Origin: HGM04593 sp045588345
Lineage (GTDB): Bacteria; Bacteroidota; Bacteroidia; Bacteroidales; Bacteroidaceae
Reading direction: 5' to 3'
Assembly (NCBI GenBank): GCA_045588345.1
Contig: JAZNDZ010000080.1
Coordinates: 1 to 28,780 of the forward strand
DNA length: 28,780 bases
Shown piece by piece: positions 15,764-23,973 of the stretch. The notes under the pieces were generated by a model. It searched no databases, was not told the DNA's origin, and was given only the letters and a program-made list of their open reading frames with translations. A program made the translations under genes and the position numbers. Numbering within the stretch: position 1 is the stretch's first letter; the number at the start of each line of letters is the position of its first letter.

Positions 15764-16966
15764 CTATAACCCGTCGTTTCCCTTTTCGTATGCGTATAGG
15801 CCGTTTTTCCAGAATTCATCCAATACAAGAAGAGTAAGCTCTTTTATACTTGACTTTTTGTTGTTATGTCCTAATTTCCTTCCAATCCTGTTGTTGAGTA
15901 GGTCGGTTATCATATCTGCTTCACTTTCAGTATAGAAAATTCTTTGGCTTGTGTCGGCATACGGACGTGTTTCATGAGCCATTGCTGCATCGTAGGCAAC
16001 TTGCGGATTATACTGCGATGCAAGCGTCGCTTGCCAGATTGTATGTCGCAATGTGTTCCTTGCTTTGTCTATATGGTGTATGCTCTTGTGTTCAGTATCT
16101 TTGTTTACAAAAAACTCATCGTATTTGTTTGCAAATCTGTTTACAACACTTGCAAGGTTGTCACCATCGCCTACTCCCAGGCCGTTGTCTATTGCCGCAA
16201 TTAAGTGGGTCATGCTTTTGGTAGGAAACTCAGCTTCTCTGAGTTCCTTGACATCCATGATTTTTTCGTAGGCATTTGTTATCTGTCTGGTTATGGGCCA
16301 CTCCTTCATTGAATTCAATGTCTCACGTTTTTCCTTGTTCCTCTTCTCGTTTGCCTTCTCCCATTCATCAATATTTTTCATCTCTAAATAATTCAAAACG
16401 GAACCGATGGGTCCTATGAATTCTATGTCCGTTCCCCAAGGTGTCTCCCCGGCCTTTACTGGACGGTGCGGAGCATAACCGCCTATTGCAAATGATAAAA
16501 CCTTAGTAAAATCCTGAAGAAAAGTTCTGTTTCTTTTTTTCTTACTTTCGTTACTCCTATATAAGGCGTTGGCCTTTGCCTGGGTCTCAATCTCGGCTTT
16601 TAGTTTGTCATCAATAAACGGTATCTGCTGTCGATTGTTCTGTGGATTTGAAGTTATATTGTCTACAAATTGCTTGCCAACCTGTGTGTAATCTTTCTGC
16701 CATTTGCTGTTGTTGCCAGTTACTCCATTGCCTTTAAGATTTGTGACTTTTTTCTTTTGTCCAGTCTCATGCAATATGTCTTGCTGTTGATTGTCGTTGT
16801 TGACGGCGTTGTCTTTCCTTAAGACATATTTTGTCGTGTCTTCTTTGCCTCCTGCGAGTATAGGTAACAATGTGTGTATTGCTTGGCGTCTCTGTTTTTC
16901 TCTTTCAATGTCCTGAGGATCATCCGAAATGTAGAATTCCTCACTGTTTTCAAACTTATTACTCAT
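15764..16966 (-). CDS. Putative secreted effector/toxin with an RHxxW-HE-NNxxGR domain
   Basis: A 400-aa protein without signal peptide or clear membrane segment. Residues 1-130 are polar and Asn/Gln/Lys-rich, probably disordered, with a helical middle (about 130-270). The C-terminal 100 residues carry a spaced motif set: R307-H308-x-x-W311, A-H331-E332, then D351...D355-L-L-N358-N359-x-x-G362-R363. From memory this resembles an uncharacterised domain seen at the C-termini of polymorphic toxins and secreted proteins (DUF6973-like, unverified). The conserved His, Glu, Asp and Asn suggest a metal or hydrolase site. The lack of a signal, the modular layout and the following lipoprotein gene suggest delivery by a contact-dependent system such as type VI secretion. 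The function is not proven. The ATG at 16966 is preceded by a TAACTTTG -7 element. Confidence 0.75.
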   Translation of the reverse strand: MSNKFENSEEFYISDDPQDIEREKQRRQAIHTLLPILAGGKEDTTKYVLRKDNAVNNDNQQQDILHETGQKKKVTNLKGNGVTGNNSKWQKDYTQVGKQFVDNITSNPQNNRQQIPFIDDKLKAEIETQAKANALYRSNESKKKRNRTFLQDFTKVLSFAIGGYAPHRPVKAGETPWGTDIEFIGPIGSVLNYLEMKNIDEWEKANEKRNKEKRETLNSMKEWPITRQITNAYEKIMDVKELREAEFPTKSMTHLIAAIDNGLGVGDGDNLASVVNRFANKYDEFFVNKDTEHKSIHHIDKARNTLRHTIWQATLASQYNPQVAYDAAMAHETRPYADTSQRIFYTESEADMITDLLNNRIGRKLGHNNKKSSIKELTLLVLDEFWKNGLYAYEKGNDGL

Positions 16967-16979
16967 AACTTTTTTATCC

Positions 16980-16987
16980 CAAAGTTA
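16980..16987 (-). promoter_or_regulatory. Probable -7 element of the effector-lipoprotein pair
   Basis: The complement reads TAACTTTG, a perfect TAnnTTTG, 13 bp before the ATG at 16966. No good TTTG lies at the -33 distance. ATCCCA (16976-16981) and TGGGAT (16997-17002) form an inverted repeat around it, a possible operator. The leader would be very short. Confidence 0.45.
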
Positions 16988-17139
16988 CATCCGTACTGGG
17001 ATGTTCGGGTTGTTAAAGTGACAATTTGCATTGTTATAACAACTTCTTGTTGCAAAAATAATAAAATTTGTTCCCTGTGTCAAGAGAAAAAGTTAATATC
17101 CTATTAAGGTAACTTATGTACAACAATTTAGTCTGTTTG

Positions 17140-17170
17140 TTGCACTATTCCTCTTGTTTTCTTAACTTCG
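17140..17170 (+). promoter_or_regulatory. Promoter of the intact serC
   Basis: TTG (17140-17142), 20 nt, TAACTTCG (17163-17170) approximates the Bacteroides consensus. The -7 element lies inside the 173-bp repeat and the -33 part lies outside it, so the insertion gives serC a different upstream half than the left copy has. Confidence 0.5.
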
Positions 17171-17333
17171 CACATTGAAAAAGAAATCGGCAGTAAATGA
17201 AAAAATACAACTTCAATGCAGGCCCCTCTATGTTGCCGCGCGAGGTGGTGGAGCAGACGGCAGCGGCTGTGCTCGACTATAAAGGTATGGGGCTGTCGCT
17301 CATGGAACTTAGTCATCGCTCGGCAGAATTCAA
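17161..17333 (+). repeat. 173-bp direct repeat, right copy
   Basis: Partner of 14911-15083 with three silent substitutions. Here the sequence continues into the complete serC reading frame (CAAGTCTGTTCTTGAC). The repeat offset is exactly 2250 bp. Confidence 0.95.
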
Positions 17334-18270
17334 GTCTGTTCTTGACGAGGCACGTGCGCTGTTCAAGGAACTGCTTGACGTGCCGCAAGGCTACGAGGTG
17401 CTGTTCCTTGGTGGCGGTGCAAGCATGCACTTCTGTATGGTGCCCTTCAATTTGCTTGCCAAGAAGGCTGCATATTTGAATACAGGAACCTGGGCAAGCA
17501 AGGCAATGAAGGAGGCGCGCCTTTTCGGTCAGGTGGTTGAGGTTGCATCGTCGGCCGATAAGGCTTTCTGTTTTATTCCAAAGGATTTTACGGTGCCTTC
17601 CGATGCCGATTATCTGCATGTGACATCTAACAATACCATATACGGAACACAGTTGCGCCACGACATTGATTCGCCTGTGCCTCTTGTGGCCGATATGTCA
17701 TCGGATATTCTCTCGCGCCCGGTGGATGTGTCAAAATACAGTTGCATATATGGCGGTGCACAGAAGAATATTGCCCAATCAGGTCTCTCCTTTGTGATTG
17801 TCAAAGAGAGTGCGTTGGGAAAAGTGAACCGTGCAATACCTTCAATACTCGATTACAGCGTACACATAGCAAACGGCTCGATGTTCAACACCCCGCCAAC
17901 ACTCCCTGTCTACACAGCCCTGTGCAATATGCGCTGGGTAAAGCAACAGGGTGGTGTAAAGGAGATGGAACGGCGTGCGGCGGAGCGTGCAGCAGTGCTG
18001 TATGACGAAATAGACAGTAATCCTCTGTTCTGTGGAACGGCCGCTGTAGAAGACCGCTCATATATGAATATCGATTTTATTATGGCATCGGGATACGAGG
18101 AACTTGAATGCGATTTTGTTGATTTTGCAGCCGAACGTGGAGTTGTTGCCATTAAAGGTCATCGCTCGGTGGGCGGTTTCCGTGCATCGTGCTACAATGC
18201 GATGCCGCTTGAGGGTGTCAAGGTACTTGTACAATGTATGAGGGATTTTAAAAAGAAGATAAAAGGATAA
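17197..18270 (+). CDS. serC: Phosphoserine aminotransferase
   Basis: Converts 3-phosphohydroxypyruvate and glutamate to phosphoserine (serine synthesis); it also acts in the pyridoxal phosphate pathway in some bacteria. A cytoplasmic PLP enzyme of 357 aa, full family length. The N-terminal signature is FNAGPSMLP, the cofactor phosphate region is LGGGASMHFCMVP, and NNTIYGTQ follows. The PLP Lys is K190 in YGGAQKNIAQSG, and RSVGGFRASCYNAMP lies near the C-terminus. Its first 46 codons are duplicated 2250 bp upstream, yet the gene is complete and apparently functional. serA, often its neighbour in Bacteroidales, is not in the window; a YigZ-family gene starts one base after the stop. Confidence 0.97.
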   Translation: MKKYNFNAGPSMLPREVVEQTAAAVLDYKGMGLSLMELSHRSAEFKSVLDEARALFKELLDVPQGYEVLFLGGGASMHFCMVPFNLLAKKAAYLNTGTWASKAMKEARLFGQVVEVASSADKAFCFIPKDFTVPSDADYLHVTSNNTIYGTQLRHDIDSPVPLVADMSSDILSRPVDVSKYSCIYGGAQKNIAQSGLSFVIVKESALGKVNRAIPSILDYSVHIANGSMFNTPPTLPVYTALCNMRWVKQQGGVKEMERRAAERAAVLYDEIDSNPLFCGTAAVEDRSYMNIDFIMASGYEELECDFVDFAAERGVVAIKGHRSVGGFRASCYNAMPLEGVKVLVQCMRDFKKKIKG

Positions 18271-18271
18271 C

Positions 18272-18901
18272 ATGCTTGAAGAGGATATATACAAGACTAT
18301 TGAACAGCAGGGCGAGGCCATATATACCGAAAAGCGGAGCAAGTTCCTCGCTTTTGCCATTCCTGTGACAGCCATTGAACAAGTCAAGGAACATATCGAG
18401 GCATATCAGAAAAAGTATTACGATGCCCGCCACGTCTGCTATGCCTACCGCCTTGGCGAGCGTGGAAATCAGGAGCGTGCCAATGACAATGGCGAACCAT
18501 CCGGCACGGCCGGAAAGCCTATTCTTGGGCAGATACACAGCAAAGAACTCACAAATGTGCTTGTTATAGTAGTGCGTTACTTTGGTGGAGTGAAGTTAGG
18601 CACGAGCGGTCTCATAGTAGCCTATCGCGCTGCAGCAGCCGAGGCGCTTGAGGCTGTAGAGCATGTTGAAAAGACAATCAACGGCGAGATAGTGCTAAAA
18701 TTTTCATATCCGCTTCTCAACGAAGTGCTACGCATTGTAAAGGAGGAAGAGCCAAAGGTTGTGGAGCAGGTTTTTGACAACGATTGCATGGTGCGCCTTT
18801 CGATGCGTCTCTCGCGTTTGCCGCGTTTGGTAGACCGTTACGAAAAACTGGTCATCGCAAGCAAGAACGACCTTAAAATAGAATATCCCGAACAAGAATG
18901 A
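18272..18901 (+). CDS. YigZ/IMPACT (UPF0029) family protein
   Basis: A 209-aa cytoplasmic protein of the YigZ/IMPACT family. Its precise bacterial role is unsettled; nucleic-acid or translation-related functions have been proposed. The N-terminal domain shows EKRSKFLAFAIPV, the conserved ARHVCYAYR and the family signature NDNGEPSGTAGKPIL, followed by VVRYFGGVKLGTSGLIVAYR. The C-terminal ferredoxin-like domain (about 135-205) ends the protein. The start codon is one base after the serC stop and its end overlaps the next gene by 4 bp (ATGA), so translation of the three genes is probably coupled. Confidence 0.92.
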   Translation: MLEEDIYKTIEQQGEAIYTEKRSKFLAFAIPVTAIEQVKEHIEAYQKKYYDARHVCYAYRLGERGNQERANDNGEPSGTAGKPILGQIHSKELTNVLVIVVRYFGGVKLGTSGLIVAYRAAAAEALEAVEHVEKTINGEIVLKFSYPLLNEVLRIVKEEEPKVVEQVFDNDCMVRLSMRLSRLPRLVDRYEKLVIASKNDLKIEYPEQE

Positions 18902-19641
18902 GTGATTTCTTTTCCCTTCTGAAGAGCGTTACCGTTGATTGCAAGGACAATGGCAAGGAGTTTCTTGTAACGGATAGAATAACGGCAATAGAACGTCTGC
19001 TCAAAGATACGCCTTACACTCTTGTGGCTCGTGAACCGCTCGCATTGCTTTTTTCAAAGCATCGGCCGCTCAGCGGGGAAAATGTGCTGCTTATATCTTC
19101 GCACATCGATTGTGTGTACAATAACTGTTTCTGCTATGATAGCGGTGAATGTTATCAAGGAACTTTCGACAACAGTTTCGGCAATGCCGCAGTGCTGTGG
19201 TGCATGATTAATGACATGCTCCCCGATAATGTTGTCGTCGCCTTTACCGGTGACGAGGAAAAGGATTCCAATGGTGCAGTGCAGACGCTTCTTGCCCTTG
19301 GCCGTATGGGCTGTACTGTTTCCGCGGCTATTGTACAGGATGTAACCAATGGAGGGTGGGAGAGCGGTGCCCTGTTCACCCTTGAGAACGATTCGGGCTT
19401 TGACCTTTTGCAGGCACACAATATCATCTCCTCGCTTGAACAATATCAAGGAAAGTTCGCATTCAGGCATGATGCCGAACCCGATGAATCATGGGATTAT
19501 GCCGAGTACGGCATTCCATGTCTCACGCTCTGCGCACCTGTAAAAGGTGACCTTCATAGCAACGAAGGAGTCTCACTGCGCAAAGAATCTGCATTTGAAT
19601 ATTGCAAGGTTCTGGCTATCCTGGCAAAGACAATTTCTTAA
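18898..19641 (+). CDS. M20/M28-like zinc metallopeptidase
   Basis: A 247-aa cytoplasmic protein with a di-metal aminopeptidase-type core. In order: S-S-H69-I-D71, F-D91-N-S-F-G, D119-E120-E121, V-Q-D148 and D-L-H220-S-N-E-G. These match the expected metal ligands (His, Asp, Glu, Asp, His) and catalytic acid of the M20/M28/M42 clan. No signal peptide and no separate dimerisation (lid) domain is evident, so it is a short, single-domain member. The substrate may be a small peptide or N-acylated amino acid; nothing here decides it. It overlaps yigZ by 4 bp and ends the serC-yigZ-peptidase run. Confidence 0.8.
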   Translation: MSDFFSLLKSVTVDCKDNGKEFLVTDRITAIERLLKDTPYTLVAREPLALLFSKHRPLSGENVLLISSHIDCVYNNCFCYDSGECYQGTFDNSFGNAAVLWCMINDMLPDNVVVAFTGDEEKDSNGAVQTLLALGRMGCTVSAAIVQDVTNGGWESGALFTLENDSGFDLLQAHNIISSLEQYQGKFAFRHDAEPDESWDYAEYGIPCLTLCAPVKGDLHSNEGVSLRKESAFEYCKVLAILAKTIS

Positions 19642-19700
19642 AAAATATTCAAATATTTGGTTAAAAAATGTATTAATCATTATGGTTATATATTTTTAAT

Positions 19701-19740
19701 TAAATTTGCATTCGTTGGGAAATCTTTTTGTTTCCAAACG
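19701..19740 (+). promoter_or_regulatory. -7 element and leader hairpin before the fucosidase gene
   Basis: TAAATTTG at 19701-19708 matches TAnnTTTG, but no clear TTTG sits at the -33 distance. Just downstream, CGTTGGGAAA (19713-19722) and TTTCCAAACG (19731-19740) can pair with one mismatch, so the transcript would begin close to a hairpin. The ATG follows 35 bp later. Confidence 0.45.
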
Positions 19741-19775
19741 ACTAAGTAATGTTTAAACTAACCTAAATCAAAACA

Positions 19776-21311
19776 ATGAAAAAATTATTTACAACGTTTG
19801 TTTTATGCGGGTTGTTGGCTCCAATGGCTGCAACGGCACAGTTTCAGCTGAAAGATGAAGTTCCAGCCAACCCCGACAATCAACCGGCTCCGGTGCACCC
19901 TGTGCCCGACGCGCGACAACTCTTGTGGAACGAAACGGAGTTTTATGCCTTCTTCCATTATGGAATGAATACATTTACCGGTTCGGAGTGGGGCTATGGC
20001 AATGAAGCTGAGTCAAGATATGCTCCTTTGGCATTTCCTAATCCCGAGCAGTGGGTTACTTCAGTAAAGGCTGCCGGAATGAACGGTGGTATTGCAGTTG
20101 TAAAGCATCACGACGGTTTCTGCCTGTGGCCTACAGCAACCACCGAACATAGCATCAAGAATGCCGGCAATGAGAATGGCCGCAATGCCAACATCCCTCA
20201 GCTGTTTGCCGATGCAAGCAAGAAGCATGATATGAAATATGGCTTCTACATCTCTCCTTGGGACCGTAACTCAGCGCACTATGGCAAGGATACATACGTT
20301 ACTGAGGTGTTCTTGAAACAGTGTGAGGAGTTGGCCGAATATGGTGCAGATCAGTTTGAGATGTGGTTCGACGGCGCGCGCGGTGGCGACGGTTATTATG
20401 GCGGCGAGGGCGGTACACGCGACATCGACCCTGAAATCTACTACGATATACCAAACTTGCGTGCCCGTGTACACCGTATTGCTCCCAACTGTGTCATGTG
20501 GGGCGTTGGCGGTGAAGCGCGCTGGATAGGCAATGAGTCCGGTTATGCCGGTGAGACCAATTGGGCTATGACCGATTATATGTCCGAGACTGTAATACGA
20601 GAAGAAGGTGACATCAACGGTTGGATATGGAATCCCGGCGAGAGCGATGCCAAGGCTACAAACGCAGGCTGGTTCTGGCATCAGGGAGAGTCAATGAAGA
20701 GCGCAGAGCGTCTTTTCCAGATGTATCTTGAGACTGTCGGCCGTAATGCAACCCTTATCCTTAACTGCCCACCGAACCAATATGGCGTGCTTCCTGACAA
20801 TACCGTGAACGAATTGACAAAACTGGGCCGAATGTTGCACGAACGTCTTGCCGTGCCGGTATATGGTCTTGACGAAACCACTGCTGCAACCGATTTGGCG
20901 AAGAGTGCAAAAATCGAGGTTAGCGATACACGTACCGGCGGCAAATATGATGTAGACAACCTCACAGACGGTGACAAAGAGACCTATTGGGGTACAAACG
21001 ACGAAAACCTCACTGCAACAATAACACTTTCTTGGGACACGCCTCAGGTAATCCGTTATCTCGTTATGCAGGAGCCTGTCTTCTTGGGTCAGCGCATAAA
21101 GGACTTCAAAATTGAGTACAGTTCTAACGGTGAGTCTTGGACAGAACTCTGCCCTGCGATGCAGACAACGACAGTCGGTTACAAGCGCATTATTCCTTTG
21201 AATGGAAAGACAAGCGAAAGTTATGGCAGTGGTTATAACGCAAAGAAATTGCGTATAACAATTCTTGATAGCCGTGCTTGTCCTTTGCTCTCTAACCTGA
21301 ACGTATATTAA
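19776..21311 (+). CDS. Secreted alpha-L-fucosidase (GH29) with a discoidin-like domain
   Basis: Removes alpha-linked L-fucose from glycans. A signal peptide (about 1-21, ending AATA) precedes a GH29 catalytic domain (about 45-345) with AFFHYGMNTFTGSEWG, KHHDGFCLW (110-118) and EMWFDGARG, where D199 is the expected nucleophile. E254 in RWIGNESG is a candidate acid/base, a pattern I associate with the GH29-B (alpha-1,3/1,4, Lewis-type) group; this assignment is tentative. Residues about 370-510 (YDVDNLTDGDKETYWG...) form an F5/8 type C (CBM32-like) domain for binding sugar. 511 aa in total. The next gene starts 33 bp downstream and is probably co-transcribed. Confidence 0.93.
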   Translation: MKKLFTTFVLCGLLAPMAATAQFQLKDEVPANPDNQPAPVHPVPDARQLLWNETEFYAFFHYGMNTFTGSEWGYGNEAESRYAPLAFPNPEQWVTSVKAAGMNGGIAVVKHHDGFCLWPTATTEHSIKNAGNENGRNANIPQLFADASKKHDMKYGFYISPWDRNSAHYGKDTYVTEVFLKQCEELAEYGADQFEMWFDGARGGDGYYGGEGGTRDIDPEIYYDIPNLRARVHRIAPNCVMWGVGGEARWIGNESGYAGETNWAMTDYMSETVIREEGDINGWIWNPGESDAKATNAGWFWHQGESMKSAERLFQMYLETVGRNATLILNCPPNQYGVLPDNTVNELTKLGRMLHERLAVPVYGLDETTAATDLAKSAKIEVSDTRTGGKYDVDNLTDGDKETYWGTNDENLTATITLSWDTPQVIRYLVMQEPVFLGQRIKDFKIEYSSNGESWTELCPAMQTTTVGYKRIIPLNGKTSESYGSGYNAKKLRITILDSRACPLLSNLNVY

Positions 21312-21344
21312 TAAACATCGACACAATATTTAAAACGAAAACTC

Positions 21345-23741
21345 ATGAAAAAGAATATATTATTTTCTGCTGCGTTGATGTTTTTAAGTCTTGCATCTTC
21401 AGCGCAAACAACGATAACATTTGACAGTGAGGATTATAAATCCATCAGTGTATATGATAAATGGGAAGAGAGTCCTTTCCGTAAAGGTACTCTTACAGGA
21501 AATGCTGCTGTTACAGAGAATCCGGATGTAGCCGTAGATGAGGTACTCGGTGTTGCTCCTAACCCAACAGGCAAGGTTCTTGCTTTGCAACGCAGCCGTT
21601 TCGGCAGCAATACTTTCGGTGTAAGGATTGACCTCAAGGAACCTATCCGTGTGACCAAGCAGTTGCAGTACATCCACGTAATGGCATACCTCAAGGATAA
21701 ACCTGCCGATAGCCGCATGATGGTCATTGGCTTGGGTAAACGAATTGAGGACAGTTGGAGCTGGCAGACAGGTGAAGAAGAACAATTTTGGGCAACAACC
21801 AATGTCAATGTTGCTCCAAAGGCCGGCTGGCAGGACATTGTAGTCAGTTTTAAGGGATTCTCATACTCTAAAGAGGAAAATGCCAACAGTGGTATTGATA
21901 TTTACTCATTGGTCATTGTTCCCGATGTGCGCTCCCCACACGCAGATAACGCCGACTGGGTAGCATACATTGATGAGATTGTTGTTGACAATAATCCCGA
22001 TAAGCGTTTCTCTACCGACAAATATGCACTCACAAATGACAAGGATGCTATAAGAACCCGCAAAGACCGTTCTCTCAATAGCGTGGGTCTCGCATCTGCC
22101 GGTGTCAACTACACTTCGGCTGCAAATACCGGCAAGGTTTATACAGATAACACTACAGTGAGTGTATTCTCTGCAAAAGCCGGTACTCAGGTACAGCCTA
22201 CATTCAACTACAGCGGTTCTTGGATGAGTGCCTATGTGTATGTCGATTGGAATAATGACGGTAAATTCGACTACACTATAAACAGCAATGGAAAACCTGC
22301 GGCAGGCAGCGAAATTGTCAGCTACAGCGCATATCAGGTTGACGGAACATGGTACAAGAGTGACGGTACAACAGTCGGCAATGGCAACACTATCGGCGGA
22401 GGCGTGCCTGCATTTACCATTCCTGCCGGAACAGAGCCGGGTTTCTACCGTATGCGCTACAAGGTTGACTGGAACAGTATCGACCCTGCAGGAAGCAGTA
22501 CAATTATTTCCGATGGTGGAGGATACGTGGATTTGATGCTTGACGTGCATGGTGACCAGGTAACAGTCAGTGCATCTCAGCTCAATGGCGACATTGTGCT
22601 GGCATCGGACGAAAGTGAACTGCAAGGCTATCTGACAGGCTATGCCCAGCCTTTGAAGGTGAAGGATATCCCTGCGCCAGGCTTCATACAGTATGGTTTT
22701 GCACTAAAGTACGGTTATAATGTGAATGCGGCAGAGCAACTCGACGATAATGGCAACCCTAACTGGATAGAGGTTAATGTTCCTCATACAGCAATTGCTG
22801 CTGACGGAACATATACCATTCCGGCTGAGTATATGCGCGGTGCCCAAGTGAGTATCAAGGGCGATATGCAGCAGGCATACGAATATACTGTAAGTGTTAC
22901 AGGTGTGGATGACGAAGGCGGTATCGTATACGCCGGCAAGGAATATAAGGCCGGTGGTGTTATAACAGTTACCCAATTCTTTACTGCTGAGGATGTGGCT
23001 GCCATCAGCATCGAAGGCTATACGGCCGAAATATCATTGGATACCCAAAGCAACACAATTGTTGTTGCATATAAAAAGATTGAGGATTATCGTCAGATAA
23101 CCTCGCTCAGTGAGTTGAGCAACGACGCTGCTTATCACATCAAGGCCAAAAGCGGTGAGGGTTACCTTGCTTGGAATACAACAATTTCCGACACATATCT
23201 AAGTCTTCGTGGCTTGACAACATCATCTTATAACAACCTTCCCTCAAATCAGGGTGTCGTGGATATTTATAAGGAGGCTATAAGCCCTTTTGACAAGACC
23301 GTTGTGTGGCAGATTATCCAAGAAGAAGGGAATTTCTATCTGTTCCAGCCTGCAAAGCAAGAGTATGTTACCCGCGAAGGCCGTGATTATAAGTTTACAG
23401 CCGAAAAGACAGCATTGGACAAGATACGCGACAACGGTGATGGCACATTCAGTTTCCACGCAGGTGGAAATTACAGTGAAAGTTCTACGTATTTCGCATG
23501 CATCGTTACCAATGAGCCTCTGACATCTGTCCGCAACTGGACTTGGGATGACCATGGTTCTGTAATGTATATTGTTGAGAATCCTAATATCAGTTTGGAT
23601 AACTTTACTGATATTGAGACTGTAGTAAATACAGAGGACAATGTGCGTAAGGGCATATATAATATGTTTGGTCAAAAACTTGATAGGCTTCCATCTTCAG
23701 GAATTGTTATAATAGATGGTCGAAAGTATCTTATAAAATAA
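21345..23741 (+). CDS. Large secreted GEVED-like protein with a type IX-like C-terminal tail
   Basis: A 798-aa protein whose exact role is not recognised. A signal peptide (1-21, ending SSAQ) leads to a jelly-roll-like region (about 22-215) resembling a carbohydrate-binding or lectin-like fold (WQDIVVSFKGFSY). A GEVED-type domain (about 250-400) follows with VYVDWNNDGKFDY and PGFYRMRYKVDW. Beta-rich linker domains come next, including Lys/Tyr-rich EYTVSV and ITSLSELSNDAAYHI modules. The last 30 residues (KGIYNMFGQKLDR...GIVIIDGRKYLIK) are the sorting-signal-like tail common in secreted Bacteroidetes proteins. Placement after a fucosidase suggests glycan binding or a further hydrolase at the cell surface; no catalytic motif was identified. 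Confidence 0.85.
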   Translation: MKKNILFSAALMFLSLASSAQTTITFDSEDYKSISVYDKWEESPFRKGTLTGNAAVTENPDVAVDEVLGVAPNPTGKVLALQRSRFGSNTFGVRIDLKEPIRVTKQLQYIHVMAYLKDKPADSRMMVIGLGKRIEDSWSWQTGEEEQFWATTNVNVAPKAGWQDIVVSFKGFSYSKEENANSGIDIYSLVIVPDVRSPHADNADWVAYIDEIVVDNNPDKRFSTDKYALTNDKDAIRTRKDRSLNSVGLASAGVNYTSAANTGKVYTDNTTVSVFSAKAGTQVQPTFNYSGSWMSAYVYVDWNNDGKFDYTINSNGKPAAGSEIVSYSAYQVDGTWYKSDGTTVGNGNTIGGGVPAFTIPAGTEPGFYRMRYKVDWNSIDPAGSSTIISDGGGYVDLMLDVHGDQVTVSASQLNGDIVLASDESELQGYLTGYAQPLKVKDIPAPGFIQYGFALKYGYNVNAAEQLDDNGNPNWIEVNVPHTAIAADGTYTIPAEYMRGAQVSIKGDMQQAYEYTVSVTGVDDEGGIVYAGKEYKAGGVITVTQFFTAEDVAAISIEGYTAEISLDTQSNTIVVAYKKIEDYRQITSLSELSNDAAYHIKAKSGEGYLAWNTTISDTYLSLRGLTTSSYNNLPSNQGVVDIYKEAISPFDKTVVWQIIQEEGNFYLFQPAKQEYVTREGRDYKFTAEKTALDKIRDNGDGTFSFHAGGNYSESSTYFACIVTNEPLTSVRNWTWDDHGSVMYIVENPNISLDNFTDIETVVNTEDNVRKGIYNMFGQKLDRLPSSGIVIIDGRKYLIK

Positions 23742-23763
23742 TACAGTAAATTCTCTATATAAA

Positions 23764-23795
23764 ATATCGGCAACATCAGTTGCCGGTATTTTTTT
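23764..23795 (+). terminator. Rho-independent terminator of the fucosidase operon
   Basis: ATATCGGCAAC and GTTGCCGGTAT form an 11-bp stem (one wobble pair) around the ATCA loop, followed by seven Ts, 22 bp past the stop codon. Confidence 0.9.
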
Positions 23796-23816
23796 GCATA
23801 AATAATTCCCCTTAAT

Positions 23817-23848
23817 CTTGTAATGCTCTTTTCTTTTGTATACTTTTG
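23817..23848 (+). promoter_or_regulatory. Promoter of the NahK-like kinase gene
   Basis: CTTG (23817-23820), 20 nt, then TACTTTTG (23841-23848) fit the Bacteroides consensus well. Transcription would start about 180 nt before the ATG at 24034, giving a long leader that contains the palindromic repeat at 23904-23973. Confidence 0.65.
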
Positions 23849-23903
23849 CCTTTGACGATTGTTTTAAGATAAAATTCGGTTGCTGTCCACAAGTAGACAG
23901 TTA

Positions 23904-23973
23904 TGTCATCCTGAACGTATGTGAAGGATCTCCCCAATGTATGATGGGATTTTTCGCTCTGCTCAAAATGACA
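23904..23973. repeat. Imperfect palindromic intergenic repeat (about 70 bp)
   Basis: TGTCATCCTGAACG...GAAGGATCTCC on the left is mirrored by GGGATTTTTCGCTCTGCTC...AATGACA on the right. The left/right pattern (TGTCAT.CTGA..., ...CTCA..ATGACA) looks like the dispersed REP-type palindromes known in many genomes. It lies in the leader of the kinase gene; with no other copy in the window, its copy number is unknown. Confidence 0.6.

Larger units (their letters stand above)
15084..17160. mobile_element. Foreign insertion between duplicated serC 5' ends
   Basis: About 2.08 kb lies between the two 173-bp repeats and is visibly more AT-rich than the flanking genes, with many T/A runs. It carries two minus-strand genes, opposite to serC: a lipoprotein (15114-15680) and a 400-aa signal-less protein (15764-16966). 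No integrase, transposase or terminal inverted repeat was found. The arrangement (truncated target, cargo, complete target) is what a single crossover of a circular molecule, or recombination with a cassette carrying a serC 5' end, would leave. It is inferred to be horizontally acquired. Confidence 0.8.

Noticed and set aside
15259..15837. 192-aa plus-strand frame inside the insertion
   Set aside because: Antisense to the lipoprotein gene, which has a clear lipobox. The plus-strand product is Ser/Phe-rich without motifs.
15084..17160. Integrase, transposase or terminal inverted repeats in the serC insertion
   Set aside because: Searched by eye on both strands; only the two cargo genes were found, so no named element class is assigned.
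19642..19662. Terminator after the metallopeptidase gene
   Set aside because: AAATATT/AATATTT could pair, but the stem is entirely A/T and short.
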